A DNA stretch of 64,000 nucleotides from Eumeta japonica. Its lineage: Eukaryota > Arthropoda > Insecta > Lepidoptera > Psychidae. A program made the position numbers and the translations under genes. The DNA lies in NCBI GenBank assembly GCA_005406025.1, contig BGZK01000493.1, positions 124,001 to 188,000 of the forward strand, written 5' to 3'. The notes under the pieces were generated by a model. It searched no databases. It worked only from the letters and a program-made list of their open reading frames with translations, and was not told the DNA's origin. Positions 13,536 through 25,430 of the stretch are shown piece by piece (position 1 is the stretch's first letter; every line of letters begins with the position of its first letter).

Positions 13536-14163
13536 CTAGCTCCCGTCCGCGACTTTGCCATGACAGAATGAATTCCTTCATCTTATATAACGACCGATTA
13601 CAATCTTAAATATAATCCTAGTTGCTATCTCGTTCTCGATTCTGACGCTCGTTTTGTTCTCGATGGCGATTTCTCTGACTCTTGATTCCGAACCCGGTCT
13701 CGATTTAAGTAGACTCCAACTCTGATCCCGCTTTCGGTCCCGCTCTCGATTTTGATCTTTTCTTGCTTCGTTTCCGGTCACGATCTTGATTGTAACTTTG
13801 GTCCCACAATCGATGACGATCTTGATTCTAACTTAGGTCCGTCAATCGATATTATTCTTTTTTCTAACTTTGGCCCCACAATCGATGTCGAACTTGATTC
13901 TAACTTTGGTCCCACAGTCATTGTCGATCTTGATTTTAACTTTGGCCCTACAGTCGATGTCGATCTTGATTCTAACTTTGGTCCCACAATCATTGTCGAT
14001 CTTGATTTTAACTTTGGCCCCACAATCGATGTCGATCTTGATTCCGTTTTTGATTTAGAACTCTCCGGTTTTCGGTTCTCAATTCTGCTTCTCATTCCCT
14101 TTGCAATTTTGATACTCTTACCAGTCACAGTGTCAATTTGGACGAAGCCGGGACAAATGCTAG
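13536..14163. mobile_element. Non-autonomous element with CTAGC termini carrying a minisatellite
   Basis: The two ends are imperfect inverted repeats. The left begins CTAGCTCCCGTCCGCGACTT. The right, read on the minus strand, begins CTAGCATTTGTCCCGGCTTC. Both match the lepidopteran 'CTAGC-TT-GCCCGCG-CTTCG' end type. The interior is a degenerate series of GATCGG/CTCGATTC-type words plus a tight 36-bp minisatellite. An open frame of 140 codons on the plus strand (13752-14174) and one of 116 codons on the minus strand cross it only because 36 is a multiple of three and the unit lacks stops. Neither is likely to be a gene. Confidence 0.5.
13782..14046. repeat. 36-bp minisatellite, 7 units plus a partial
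   Basis: The unit runs GATCTTGATT-CTAACTTTGG-TCCCACAATC-GATGTC with few changes. Units 4 and 6 resemble each other (CATTGTC ending), as do units 5 and 7 (TTTTAACTTTGGCCC). The last four units therefore form a 72-bp dimer repeated twice, a sign of unequal exchange or slippage after the monomer array formed. Translated on the plus strand it reads as a 12-residue acidic repeat (DLDSNFGPTIDV). Confidence 0.85.
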
Positions 14164-14617
14164 TATCAAAATAAAATTTATACTCGGATGCGAATGTTAC
14201 TCGGAGACGATGTAGCTTTCTATAAGTGAAATAATTTTTAGAATCCGTAATAACACACTCTTAAAAACTTTTGTTGCTTCTAACGAAATTGTGATCGCCG
14301 CGATCAAAAAGCTTGATTCCATACGAGCTCAACAATATGTTAGATACTACAAATAAGAAGATATTGATTGTTTATCATTAATAACAATAACAATTAATTG
14401 ACTTTATTAGATTCAACTAAGACCACGATCAATACCAATACAGAAATTATTATAGTAACCGATTAGACTTAATAAGTTTAACTTAGAACTTATTACATTT
14501 GAATCATTTAACTTTTATTGTGATCAAATTCGTTTACTTGAACCAAATATAAAACTTGATTAATACTAATTGGTAAGATCCTAACGACAAGTAAGTTACT
14601 CTTGTATAAATCCACTA
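14164..14617. other. AT-rich spacer
   Basis: No coding region, RNA gene or repeat that I can recognise. Confidence 0.5.
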
Positions 14618-14764
14618 ACTGCCTCTCCCATCAACACTTTTTATCTTTTCTATAATTGTTTTTCCGCCCTAACAACCGTCAAAAAGACAACGGGGAACGC
14701 CAAATTAATTTTAAAAGCCAGTTTTTTAAAAAAAAGTAATATAAGGATATAGTGGAAGAAGCCC
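14618..14764 (-). mobile_element. MITE of the GGGCCTCTTCCACC family, diverged copy 3
   Basis: The right end on the minus strand reads TTAGGGCTTCTTCCACTAT, matching the terminal repeat of the copies at 32245 and 52739. The left end (CTGCCTCTCCCATCAAC) is the decayed other terminus. Internally a 16-nt word (CTTTTAAAATTAATTT on the minus strand) matches the copy at 32245 exactly. At about 147 bp it is shorter than the other two. Confidence 0.6.
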
Positions 14765-17490
14765 TAAGAGACTTTGTTTCACTGACTAAGGCCCGTACTA
14801 ATAAATCGCACTCGACTGTGAAAATGTCTATTAATTCGCATGTAAAGGGTTGTCCTAAGCTTCTCCCTTAATCGCCTGTATCGCCCACAGTTGACATGTA
14901 CTACACTTAAGTGTGAATTAAAGTATGACATTAAATAGAACAACACATCCAATGCTAACTCAAACACGCTCTCATAGTTGAATACAATTTATCAATCAAT
15001 ACAGGCTTAAAACAAATTAATTATTTTGAAAATTAGTATCCTCTTGACGCCCTGCTCCAACCGCACCCAACCCCGATCGTGGTCGGCGCGGTTGTGTGCT
15101 GTGCTAGATTTTATTTGTCATCAATTATAGAAAACCAAAGTTGATGTGAATACTACTTATATTCGAATTATCACAGCGTATAAATAATTACATTGAACGT
15201 ATTATCATATTTAAAATATTTGATTTCTTGTCAATAATTGAATTCTAAAAATAAGTATCATTATTTGTTGTAATTGACATGTGTGATATATTTTAGATAA
15301 AATAAAACTGAAAGTGCAAGATAAAAAAAAACTGCAATAAACTACTTATTAATTTTAAAATTGTACAGCGCAACGTTACGTATATTTTGCTATTGCTATT
15401 TTTAAAATGTTAATGTTACAAAGTATCGAAGATATATGAATACATTGTAGAAAGTAACAACTCTGCGCTGTGCTTGTTTCGTTCCTTAGTTCCTTACACT
15501 TATGGTACATGTACGTTTGGTCAACGTCAACATCAACCAACAATAAATACCACATCTTGCACCTCATTCACCGATGCAACTATGTCTCACTTTTCGCAAG
15601 TAATGCAAGTCCTAAATGAAGAAACAAAGTAATCATGAACGAAATAAACCGATTTTAACTCGAGCGGCACACAAACAACCAATCATGTAACTATTGACTA
15701 AAGATCGGCGCTAGATTTGTTCAGTTGGCTTCGCCTCCCGCCAGCGCCTACCCTTGTAATGAGGAGGGAAGGGTAGTTACTTATTTCAATTAATAAATTA
15801 ATTATTTATCTCGACTAATATGTAAATCGTTTTGAACAATTACTCTCAGTAGAATGTAATATTTGGTTTATAATTAATCCAATTAAAATTGATCATTTTA
15901 TCTTTTTTGATTTAAAAATGATAAGTATTCGTTGATTTAATTAACAGATATTAGGTAATTAAAATACGACAAATTCACTAATTTAACAATACAAAGAATT
16001 AAAACTATTGATATATTTAATTATTTCAATTAATATAGTCTGAATGGATTTGACTTTTACATCTCTAAAAGTTAAATAAATAAAATTGATCAAATTATGA
16101 AATGAATTTAATAATGATAGTATGTACTTTTTAGAATGAATATACTACCTACGTTGTTACTTGAATTACAAATGAACTTGTTATTATAACGAATCAACTT
16201 TCGTTGGTACACGTAATTTTAAAGTTAATTAATTTAATGTCAACTAAGATAAAATCTCCTTTGTTTAGTCTTCATCTTTTAGAGTGCACAAATATGCACA
16301 TGAAACCAAAGTGAAATGTAAATGCTCTATTTCACTCAGGGAGTTTCTTATTGATGTAAATGTAATTATTCCTTATTATTATTGTCTATTGGTGGTTTAA
16401 GTATTTTTGGAATCAGATAGGTGGGACAGATAGGTCATCGTCATTGACCGGTGGCCAAAAAACTTTCTGATGTTCATCAGTGGCCTTTCACAAAAATATG
16501 ACGATACACGAGAGCATATTGCATTCCATGAATCAGTCTGAAATCTTCCAGTGGGGGCATCGGGCTTATATGCCCCCTCGTACCTATTACAGTTATAGTT
16601 CATTTTATCGGATTTTTTTTTATCTCTGTAATGACATGAGTTGGTTAAATCAATCGATTGTAATGGCCCTAGCAGCTTTCGACTTTAAGTGTTCGAAGAT
16701 TGAAACTTATTATATTTCTTTTATGATGTATGTTGCATTTTTAAAGTCATAAAAAAAAAATTTGAAATATCCTTTTTTTGGATTACGCTAAATCTAAGCA
16801 ACCATTCGAACTTAATTGCTTACGAGTCTAAAGTCGATGAAATTCTTTGAATGCTCACAGCATTCTTTATTAGTCTATTTTGGAGTTTAAGAATAAACAT
16901 TCTTTTGAAAATTTTTGTCAAAAAAAAATTTCTATATAAGTTTATAGACAAACAGATAAAAATTCTACAAATCATGAAAATGTATCATCAACGAGTTATT
17001 GTGATTTCAATACATTTTGTTTACCGCCCGCATTAACATATGTCTTTATTTCAAGCACAGTATTGATAGTCATTAATATAACAGATAAATTTACTTGTAT
17101 CTACTGTAATGTAATATATAAAAAATTAAAAGAATAATAAAAAAAATAATATACAATTTGAAACATGACAAATATTTGTTGGTTTAAAGACAAATTCGCA
17201 AAAATTTCTAACAAAAAAAATATTAAATTTACTGTTTTGCAGTATATCTACATAGGTAAATAAAGATTCAATTATGTGGTGCGTTGATTGAGATATCTTA
17301 TGGTAGCACTTCTAGTTTGTTACAAAATGTAGCATGAAACTTTTTAATCTGTATTTCGAAAGAGTGGTGAATTAAGATTATAAATGCACATTTCAAGAGT
17401 TATATATAACCTACAAAATAAAGAGATTTTTGAATATAAATTTGAATTGAATTGGATTTCCTAGATTGGACGATGTAGGTACAGTAAGTG
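14765..17490. other. AT-rich intergenic DNA
   Basis: No gene is recognised. A GC-rich imperfect hairpin (CAACCGC...GCGGTTG) lies near 15059-15096, and a small GC-rich patch at 15715-15770. All other open frames are short and AT-composed. Confidence 0.45.
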
Positions 17491-17646
17491 TAACACATGT
17501 AACTTTGCCGCTCTGAATTCACTGTGAATGATATACTGCGCAGGTATTATGCTCCCCGACCCTTCCTTCTTCTCCGCCGTGTTCCTATTTTACGCCATTG
17601 CGACGCTTTCGTGACGAACTTCACAGCGGCAAAGTTTCATGCGTTA
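17491..17646. mobile_element. Short element with about 30-bp terminal inverted repeats
   Basis: The left end TAACACATGTAACTTTGCCG and the reverse complement of the right end TAACGCATGAAACTTTGCCG match for most of about 30 bp; AACTTTGCCGCT versus AGCGGCAAAGTT is perfect. The total is 156 bp, with a GC-richer interior and no open frame of note. It fits a MITE. The target duplication is not clear. Confidence 0.5.
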
Positions 17647-20426
17647 TACCCTACCGTGCTTCCGTTTGCGATTCTTTATAAAAATAAAACGAACCTGAAC
17701 CGTTTCTGAAACTATTCATAACGGGTATTTTAATGTTATTATGCTGTATGCTGTAAACAGTGTTAAGCACCAAAGGCAGATTTTGCGGTATTTTTTAAAA
17801 ACAACGACCGTATGACCGGCCATTCAGCAATGCATCTACATATAACGTAATTTAAATTAAAACGCTCTCAATAAAGGTGAAAACTCTAGATTTTATTACG
17901 TCGATTTTTTGTCGTTCCCCTACAGGAGCACATACTTCTATATTTCTCCTATTTCACGCTATAACTGTGCCCGCATTTTCATACTTTTGATTTCCCTTTT
18001 TAATAAACGGTCAACTTTCCGTCAACCGTTTTAGATGATGTTAAACCTCTACTTTGCCTCAAGCTACACTACACTCCACCTGTTAGCGCCATGAGAATTC
18101 ATCTAGTCTCCAAACGACAAATCATAGTGTTTAAGCAGAAAAAGTTTTTAAATATGTGTAGTTTTATTTTATTCGGTGGCACCCTTGGCCATCTCACAGT
18201 TAGTTTTACAAATATTTACATATACCACGTCGGTGTATAGTATTGGCCACTATTTGTATGAATTGAGGTAAGCAAATTCAGGGAAATTTCTTCACTGGCA
18301 AAATCAACAACTTATCATTAAGAACAAACATTAAGTGTCAACCGAATGTCAGAAATTTGAGAGGTTGAACGGGCGTTTACTGTCGGAAGAATGTCAGAGT
18401 GGGTGGTGAGAAAACTGATTTAAAATATCTATTATAAAAATCTAATGAAAGGCAGTAACACAGTAAGCTGTTTATCACAGTTAAACATCTTGATTTTCTA
18501 ACTAATTTTATAAAATAATTAGTGCATGATTATTAAGATCGGAGAGGGTTCTTGCTAACAGAATACAAACCTTGAATATATCTTATTAATTAAATCAATA
18601 CATATTAATATTATATTCATACAACATTAATTCCAAACTTATTATTTATCTAACTAAAAGTTACGATGAAGTTGTGAATTATTATTATGTGATCGATGTT
18701 TTTTTAAGTCATATTTTCTTTAAAATGAAATGGAATCAATTATATTATTTAAAAATAATTCTATACTAATCACGATAAAAATTAAGGTCAAATCATATTA
18801 TTTCTATTGTATCTATTAAAAAAAAAAACTCTTAATTATAAATTAAATTTCTAATTTTAATTTTTTAATTTTTAATTTGAAAATTTTTAGTTTTAGTTTT
18901 ATAGTTTATAATTGGAACATTTAAATAAAAATAAATTCAAAATTTGTGAACAATTTGCAAACGTGTATTATAACTGTATTATAAAAGCAAGAAATAAAAG
19001 GCTTTTTTATTTTTTTATTTTTATTTATTTATTAAGATCGGAATCAAGTTGTAAATATGTTGTATATTTAGGGTAATTAATTTTCATCTTAAATTTATAA
19101 TTAAAGAATAAAGTGCAAATAATAAATTGTATTATTAACACTAAAATAAGTTAAGACGAGTAATTCAACTCATATGTATACCAATGAGTACTGCGGTGGT
19201 AGTACATTTAAACGATGACTCTCGCCCATAATAGATTAAGTAATCGATTTGATCTGCCTCAGTTAATTTAACTCGTAAAATAAAAAAGAATATTACAAGA
19301 GCTGTAAAACCATTTATAAGCACGAAAGCAAAAACTGACAATCGTGCCACCTCAATGCGTAATAAAATAAAATAATTCAAATGCATTTTTATGCAACGAA
19401 ATGTGCACTTTGTGCCCTCACAGGGAAACCACACTTAACTACTTGAGAGAATTTTTGAAAAATATTCTTTAAATAGAACTATATTTGCCGATTTATCCTT
19501 AATACTATTTTATTTTATTAATAAAATAGATTTACTTTAATTTTTAATAAATACAGGTTCTTTTATTTAATACATTGTATTTCGCTAATGGCAAATAGCA
19601 TCACTCGACAAATGAAGAAACGAATAAAGTACGGAATGCAATATCTACCCTGTAAAACTTTAACCACCCTGTAAACAGAAAGTAAAATGGCGCTCCCGCT
19701 TTATTATACAATCAGCCTGTCACTTCTCATGTTGTATTTGGGTTGGTTGTCTTTGACATGATATTGGCATAATAGAATGTGACAGTTATTGAAGTTATTT
19801 TTCCTTGTTCATAGGCATAATCGTTCTGATTTATAAAATAAATATCATTGTCGTTATATAAATATCTGATTGTCGTTATACAAATTAATAATACGCCTTA
19901 TTTCCAGTTACAAAACCTGGTCTGCTTGCGCAATTATAAATTTTAAAAATATACACTCGGTAATATTGACGATGCATTCATTATCGAATATGATTATTTT
20001 TAAGTATTGGCAACACTGTCGAGTATATTTTTCAGTAATTTTACACCAAATAAAGTTACTATTATATACTCAGTGGAACTGACACGCAACTGTACTTGCA
20101 TAATAGCTGACCCGTAGCTACTTGACACGTTACTGGCTATTGGTGAAATAAGCCCACCAAAAGTAATTATAGTAATTTCACATTTTAAGCAAATTCATAC
20201 TAAAAAGAAATGTTATTTTCAAATGCTAATCTGACCGACGACTAACTAGTTCAGCCTCCGATGGTGCTATCCGCCGTCTTGGGTCGATCCATCGTAACTA
20301 ATTATTATGGTCGGTGGGCTATAGAATATTAATTATAAAATCAACCTTTGACTTTTATTCTGAACAAATTTTTTGTTATGTAGCTCTGTACCACTTTGCC
20401 AACGAATTTCAATAGTATTTTTTTTC

Positions 20427-20430
<4 letters not shown>
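17647..20430. other. AT-rich intergenic DNA
   Basis: Very AT-rich, with several poly-A/T and TTTATTTATTTATT runs (for example 19004-19033). No gene or named repeat is seen. The longest open frames (89 codons at 19165-19434, minus) look random. Confidence 0.45.

Positions 20431-20510
<80 letters not shown>
20431..20510. repeat. (TA)40 microsatellite
   Basis: An uninterrupted TA run of 80 nt abuts the left LTR. A further (TA)5 run abuts the right LTR at 25431-25440, so the retrotransposon landed inside one TA microsatellite. Confidence 0.95.
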
Positions 20511-20512
<2 letters not shown>

Positions 20513-20884
20513 ATATTTTCCAAAATTTCTGTGCTTAGGGTGACACAGTGAATCAAAAGATAATTGAGTTTCTCTGTAACAAAAGTTTTATTGTGAGTTT
20601 TACATTACAACTACTTATGTATTTACAAAGTCATTCAGACACAAAACAAAACCTTACAAACCTGTAACAAAAGAAACGACATTTAATGCTATTAATCACA
20701 ATGTCAGTTCCTAAACACAATAACGAAGTATTTTCTAAATTATAAACTGTTTTTACAATGAATTACGCCGAGACGTTTTAGACGTCTCACTATTTTCTTC
20801 CATAACGTCACCTCACGATCCGCTCTGTATCTATGGCGTTCATTACGCGGAAATTTAAATTAAAGAAAATGACTTTTCTTTACA
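20507..20884 (-). repeat. 3' LTR (left copy) of the Ty3/gypsy element
   Basis: About 375 bp. It differs from the right copy at only a handful of positions (around 20788-20798 and a T-run length near 20872). In element orientation it begins TGTAAAGAAAAG and ends ATCTTATA, merging with the TA microsatellite. It carries AATAAA on the element strand and two copies of CTTTTGTTACAG. Confidence 0.92.
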
Positions 20885-23800
20885 TCTCCCCGGAAAAGCT
20901 GCACAATATACTGCTGACGTACTGTTCAAGGCGCAGACAGGGTAAGGTTTTGAAATGTGGAAAAAGTTTGATCCTGATTTCTGATGACCAGTGTTTATTT
21001 TATAAATTGAATTTGATATTTTTTCTTCGATCTTGTAGGGTCCCAGTCTTAATTCATCGAGCTTCTTCCTGTTTAGTTTGTTTCCATTTTCTACAAAAAC
21101 AATATCACCAACTTTGAAGTCTATATGTTTTCGGTTCTTATCATAAATTGTCTTGTTATAGTTATGTGATTTGATTGTGTTTTCCAATGCTTTTTTCCTG
21201 GCTTGTATTAAATCATATTCAGTCTTCTTCTGTTTTAGCTCATTAGGCAAAACGTAACATCTTTACCATAAAGTAGGTAAGATGGTGCATATCCAGTAAC
21301 CGTGTGCTCCGTGTCGTTGTATTTGTTTACACAGTCATGTGCTATAGTTGTCCATGCGATTCTTGTGTCATGTTCATTAATCTTACATCTGATTTTATTT
21401 ACCAATGTTTGGTTCAGTCTCTCGTTTAAACCATTAGAGAAAGGAGTTTACAGATGTAAAAATTATAGCAATTTCTTTCATCCAAAATCTCTTGAATTCC
21501 TTGGAGTTTATACCTGGATATTGGTCCGACAGTATCAATTCAATGTCATCAGTTTCTGCACAGTTCCTAATTAGCTTGATGAAATCATTAGCATTTTGAG
21601 TGCTGGACGTCAAAACATATGCATACCTCGTGAAATGATCTGATAGCAGGTGTAAGTATCTTTTGTTGATCTGGAACCACCAAAGCCTCCTATAGTATCA
21701 ATAGAGCATATCTGAAAGGTTTGTGGCGGGACCCAAGTGTGACATCAATCCATATTTACTCTGACCTCTTGATTTATTTTTTAAACATATCACACAACTT
21801 TCACATATTCTTTTTATGTTTTCGTCATGTTATCTGCTGTATACACTGCACTAATCATTCTTTGCATCTGTTTAATTCCTATGTGACCAAGATCTGCATG
21901 TATCTTCTTTATGAATTCTATGCTAAATTTTTCTGATATAATTAATTTTCTTTCATCTTCACATTCTTATAGTAAACATTGTTTTTATAAACTTGTCTTT
22001 TCTGGATTGTATATATTCATTGTTAGCCTGATCTTCTAGGATATCTTTTAGTGTTATTGAATTAACTATTTTTAACTGTTCATCTTGGTTTTCATTTGGT
22101 TCAAGAACTGGGTTTCTGCTTAGGCAGTCAGCTTCAATGTTGCATCTTCCTGGAGTATTTTATTTGAAAATCATATTGTGATAAGTAGTAAGTAAGATCA
22201 CCCAATTCTTCATCTGTTCTGGATCTAATGTTCATATTCTCCAGGGCTTGTGATCTGAAAAGACAATAAATTTTCTACCTATTAACAAATGTTGCCAATA
22301 CTTTACACATTCTTTGATTGCCAGGCATTCTAGGTATATTGCTTTTTCCTTTTTGTACTTCGTTCAATTTTTTGAAAAGTATGCTACTGGTTTTTCTTCA
22401 TTGTTTTCTTGTGGCTGTTTCAGGACTGCACCTACTCCAAGAATACTAGCATCAGTGTATATGTGTATAGGTAGGTCAGGATCAAAATTGTCAGTATTGG
22501 TTGTGAACATAATATTCTTTTCATTTCATCAAATGATTCTTGACATTCTTGTGACCAATTAAAAGTTTGTCCTTTTCTCAAAAGGTTATGCAATGGTTCC
22601 AGTTTTATTGCTATATTTGGCACATACTTGTGATAAAAGTTTATTTTTCCCAAGAATTGTCTCACATTTTTTGTGTTTTCGGGTGGGAAGTTTTTATTGA
22701 TATTAAATTGTCTTTCATTGGTCTGACTGAATTGTTCTGTATTACATGACCCAAGTATTTAACTGTGTCTCTGCAAATGTGCATTTGGAGAATTTAAGTT
22801 TCAATCCTTCGCTTTTAATTGCTTCAAATAGTTTTTCTAAATGTATGACATGATCCGAAAAGATTTTGAGAATATTAAAATGTCATCGATGAAACATACT
22901 GTAAACTCTGCGAGCTTGTGCTTTCGTATTATGTTACACATAATTCTTTGGAAAATAGCTGGGGATGTTTTAAGCCGAATGGTAAGCATGTCCATTGATA
23001 GTGACCCTCTTGTCACAAATGCAGTTTTTGTCTATCTGTGATACGTAATGGTATCGACCAAAAGCAGAATTCAGGTCCAGGGTTGAGAAATACTTGCAAT
23101 CTCTTGTTTTACTATTAGGTCTTCAATAAGGGGAAATGGTTGTGATTGGGCACAACTATCTCGAAAATCGATGCACAATCTAGATTTCTTATTTTCGTCT
23201 CTTTATAGGCTAATGTGACTGGTGCTGCAAATGGGCTGTATGATTCTTCTATTATATTTTTTGCAACAATTTTGCAATTTGGTTTTCAATCTCTTTCTTG
23301 TCTTCCATTGTGCAACGATATGGTCTTTGCTGCAATATTTTTCTGTAAGTAGGTCAATGTGTGCTTCATAATCCGTTACCATGCCTATATCATATTTATC
23401 CTTTGCGAACACATATTTATTTTTGAGATCAATTCATCAATAACTATCTGTTCTTGATGGTTCAGATGATTTATACAAATTTTGAAGTTTTCTTCACTGA
23501 AGTCTTCATTGAAGTTTACTAGGTTATCAGATTTCTTTTCCTTAGAATGAATATCTGTTTTATTTGTCTCCTTAGAGACTATTTCACTTCTTTGTATAGG
23601 TATTTTCTGGCTGATTTCCAAGTTTTCATTTTGAACTAGGTAAAATTCTTTGATACAATCAAGTCCCACCAAGAAATCATAGTCAAAATTTTCCTTGTCT
23701 ATTACAAAACATTCATTTTTTCTCCACATCAAAAATGGCTACCTCCAGTGTAATTATGCCAGTTGCCTTTTAAACGCCATTAATCGTTTTAAATTGGTGT

Positions 23801-24049
23801 TGTTGGAATGACTCGTTTCCTTATTATTTATCTTTAATAACTTTGAATTTATTAATGAAACATTAGATCCTGAGTCATAGATTCCAAATACTTCAACATT
23901 TTATTTAGTAATAATTTTACTTTGATCAATGGCGGCACTATTAGTTTTTGTCTTCACATTGCAATTCACATTCTAGTTCAGAATTATTAATGAGCCTTAT
24001 TTGTTTTTATCCTTTTCGGTGTTTATTTGTGCTTTGAACCAGCAGGAAT
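20855..24049 (-). pseudogene. pol pseudogene (protease, RT, RNase H, integrase)
   Basis: Pieces lie in order on the minus strand: protease with DSGSNVSLIN near 23850-23876 and a YDFLVGLD segment in the 23732-23385 piece; RT with the FIDDILIFS catalytic box at 22867-22893; RT connection (22665-22432, containing the typical HNLLRKGQTFNWSQECQ segment); RNase H with TDAS; integrase with NGLNERLNQTL near 21405-21437; and a C-terminal GPY module in the open piece at 21250-20855. The last piece reads through the polypurine tract and ends at a stop inside the 3' LTR. Numerous one-base frameshifts and stops separate the pieces. The protein would act in reverse transcription and integration; this copy cannot encode it intact. 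Confidence 0.88.
20885..20893 (-). other. Polypurine tract of the LTR element
   Basis: On the element strand CCGGGGAGA lies directly before the 3' LTR start (TGTAAAG). This is the expected place of the plus-strand primer and it fixes that LTR boundary. Confidence 0.7.
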
Positions 24050-25030
24050 CTTCTGGGTGATAGCGTACACCTTTCTTCAATTTTCACAAATGGTACATTT
24101 TTCTTTAATCAGTTTAGGCTCTTCTTTTTTTGAAATTTTTCTTTCTTACAACCAAATGTTCTAATTTGCCAAGTTCATTAAACAAGTCCTTTGTGTGTAA
24201 AATGTCCTCTTTGTTAATTCTATCTGTGATAAAATCTGGTAAGCCGGCAGCAATAATATCGATTAAGGTTCCTTCATCCATAGTTTTCTTACTTCCAGTA
24301 AAGTCTTTCTTTTTCACTGCATAGTCCAACAAAGATCCTGATTGATACTTAAAAGATAAAGCATACTTGCTTGTATTCCAACCTTTATTGGTGTAGGTGT
24401 GCAAAAATTGTTTTCCATTCTGACCACTCGGAATCCAAACCTTGTTTGATCATCATGGACGAATACCAATCAGTGCATGATTTTCTAGAAATAACCTGAG
24501 TATCTCAATTTTTCTGCATCTTCTTCAATACCGAACCTTGCATTCTTTTTCAAACACCTCCATCCACCGAGATGCACTTGAATTTTTCCCATCAAATTTT
24601 TCTATTATAAACCTGTCGGATAACTTTTTCAAACTTTGTTTTCTTTGTTTTGATGATCTTCAACTAATTTCTCTAATATTTTTACCATAGGATCTTCCGA
24701 ACTATTTTTATTAGCCAATTTTTCGCTAGTAGTTTCCTCTAGAAATTGGTCTTGGAAAATCATGTTTCCATCCTCATCAACATAAGTTTGTAATAATTCT
24801 TGTGTTGTTTTTATCCAAACATTTCTAACTTGATTTCTTTTCTTCAATGTGTTTTTCACAGTAGTAAACAGTTTTAAGGTTTGGATATGTTTGTGAAGGG
24901 TTACTGCTTGATAATCTTCAGGAATAAGAAAAACTTTGTCATCTTTTGTGGCAATTGAGGTTATTGCGATATAGTTTGCCTTGCCGTCTGTAGTTGATTT
25001 TACTTGAAACGTAAATTTCAACTTTTCCAT
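24050..25030 (-). pseudogene. gag pseudogene of the Ty3/gypsy element
   Basis: The frame opens at ATG 25030, only about 20 nt from the LTR, and runs 133 codons (start MEKLKFTFQV) before a frameshift. A second open piece at 24404-24114 continues the capsid-like, Lys/Glu-rich sequence. Near 24060-24100 a C-x2-C...RYHPE-type Cys/His motif appears across a frame change, as in nucleocapsid regions of insect Ty3/gypsy gags. Structural role: coat of the intracellular particle. Broken in at least two places, so not functional as written. Confidence 0.8.
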
Positions 25031-25038
25031 TTTGACAA

Positions 25039-25050
25039 TAAATGTCGTTT
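25039..25050 (-). other. Candidate primer-binding site, self-complementary to LTR RNA
   Basis: Immediately after the 5' LTR the element strand reads AAACGACATTTA. It does not start with TGG, as a site for a tRNA 3' end normally would. It is the perfect reverse complement of TAAATGTCGTTT at 25229-25218 within the LTR. In the Tf1/sushi group the primer site is complementary to the first 11 nt of the element's own mRNA, so this arrangement suggests self-priming. That the mRNA starts at or near 25229 is inference. Confidence 0.5.
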
Positions 25051-25430
25051 TATAAGATATTTTCCAAAATTTCTGTGCTTAGGGTGACACAGTGAATCAA
25101 AAGATAATTGAGTTTCTCTGTAACAAAAGTTTTATTGTGAGTTTTACATTACAACTACTTATGTATTTACAAAGTCATTCAGACACAAAACAAAACCTTA
25201 CAAACCTGTAACAAAAGAAACGACATTTAATGCTATTAATCACAATGTCAGTTCCTAAACACAATAACGAAGTATTTTCTAAATTATAAACTGTTTTTAC
25301 AATGAATTACGCCGAGACGTTTTAGACGTCTCTATTATTCTTCCATAACGTCACCTCACGATCCGCTCTGTATCTATGGCGTTCATTACGCGGAAATTTA
25401 AATTAAAGAAAATGACTTTTTTTCTTTACA
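25051..25430 (-). repeat. 5' LTR (right copy) of the Ty3/gypsy element
   Basis: Nearly identical to the left copy. On the element strand it has a TTATAAT box near 25286-25292, a GCATTAAATG sequence near 25231 that could be an initiator, and AATAAA further on. The 12-nt word TAAATGTCGTTT (25229 to 25218, element strand) is exactly complementary to the sequence just downstream of the LTR. Confidence 0.92.

Larger units (their letters stand above)
20507..25430 (-). mobile_element. Ty3/gypsy LTR retrotransposon, complete structure, broken coding
   Basis: The element lies on the minus strand: 5' LTR at 25051-25430, interior about 4.17 kb, 3' LTR at 20507-20884. Domains occur in the Ty3/gypsy order: gag with a Cys/His motif, aspartic protease (DSGS, 23865-23876), reverse transcriptase (FIDD, 22882-22893), RNase H (TDAS, 22445-22456), and integrase with a GPY module (GPYKI, 21029-21046). 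No env-like frame follows integrase. Many single-base frameshifts, often at homopolymers, leave no intact gag or pol. The insertion is flanked by TATA on both sides, compatible with the 4-bp TATA preference known for insect gypsy-group elements, but the repeat context makes the exact duplication ambiguous. Confidence 0.93.

Noticed and set aside
13752..14174. 140-codon acidic repeat protein
   Set aside because: The frame is kept open by a 36-bp minisatellite in an interspersed element. The opposite strand is open for the same reason.
20855..25030. A complete endogenous retrovirus with env
   Set aside because: Integrase runs directly into the purine tract and LTR; there is no room or frame for env.
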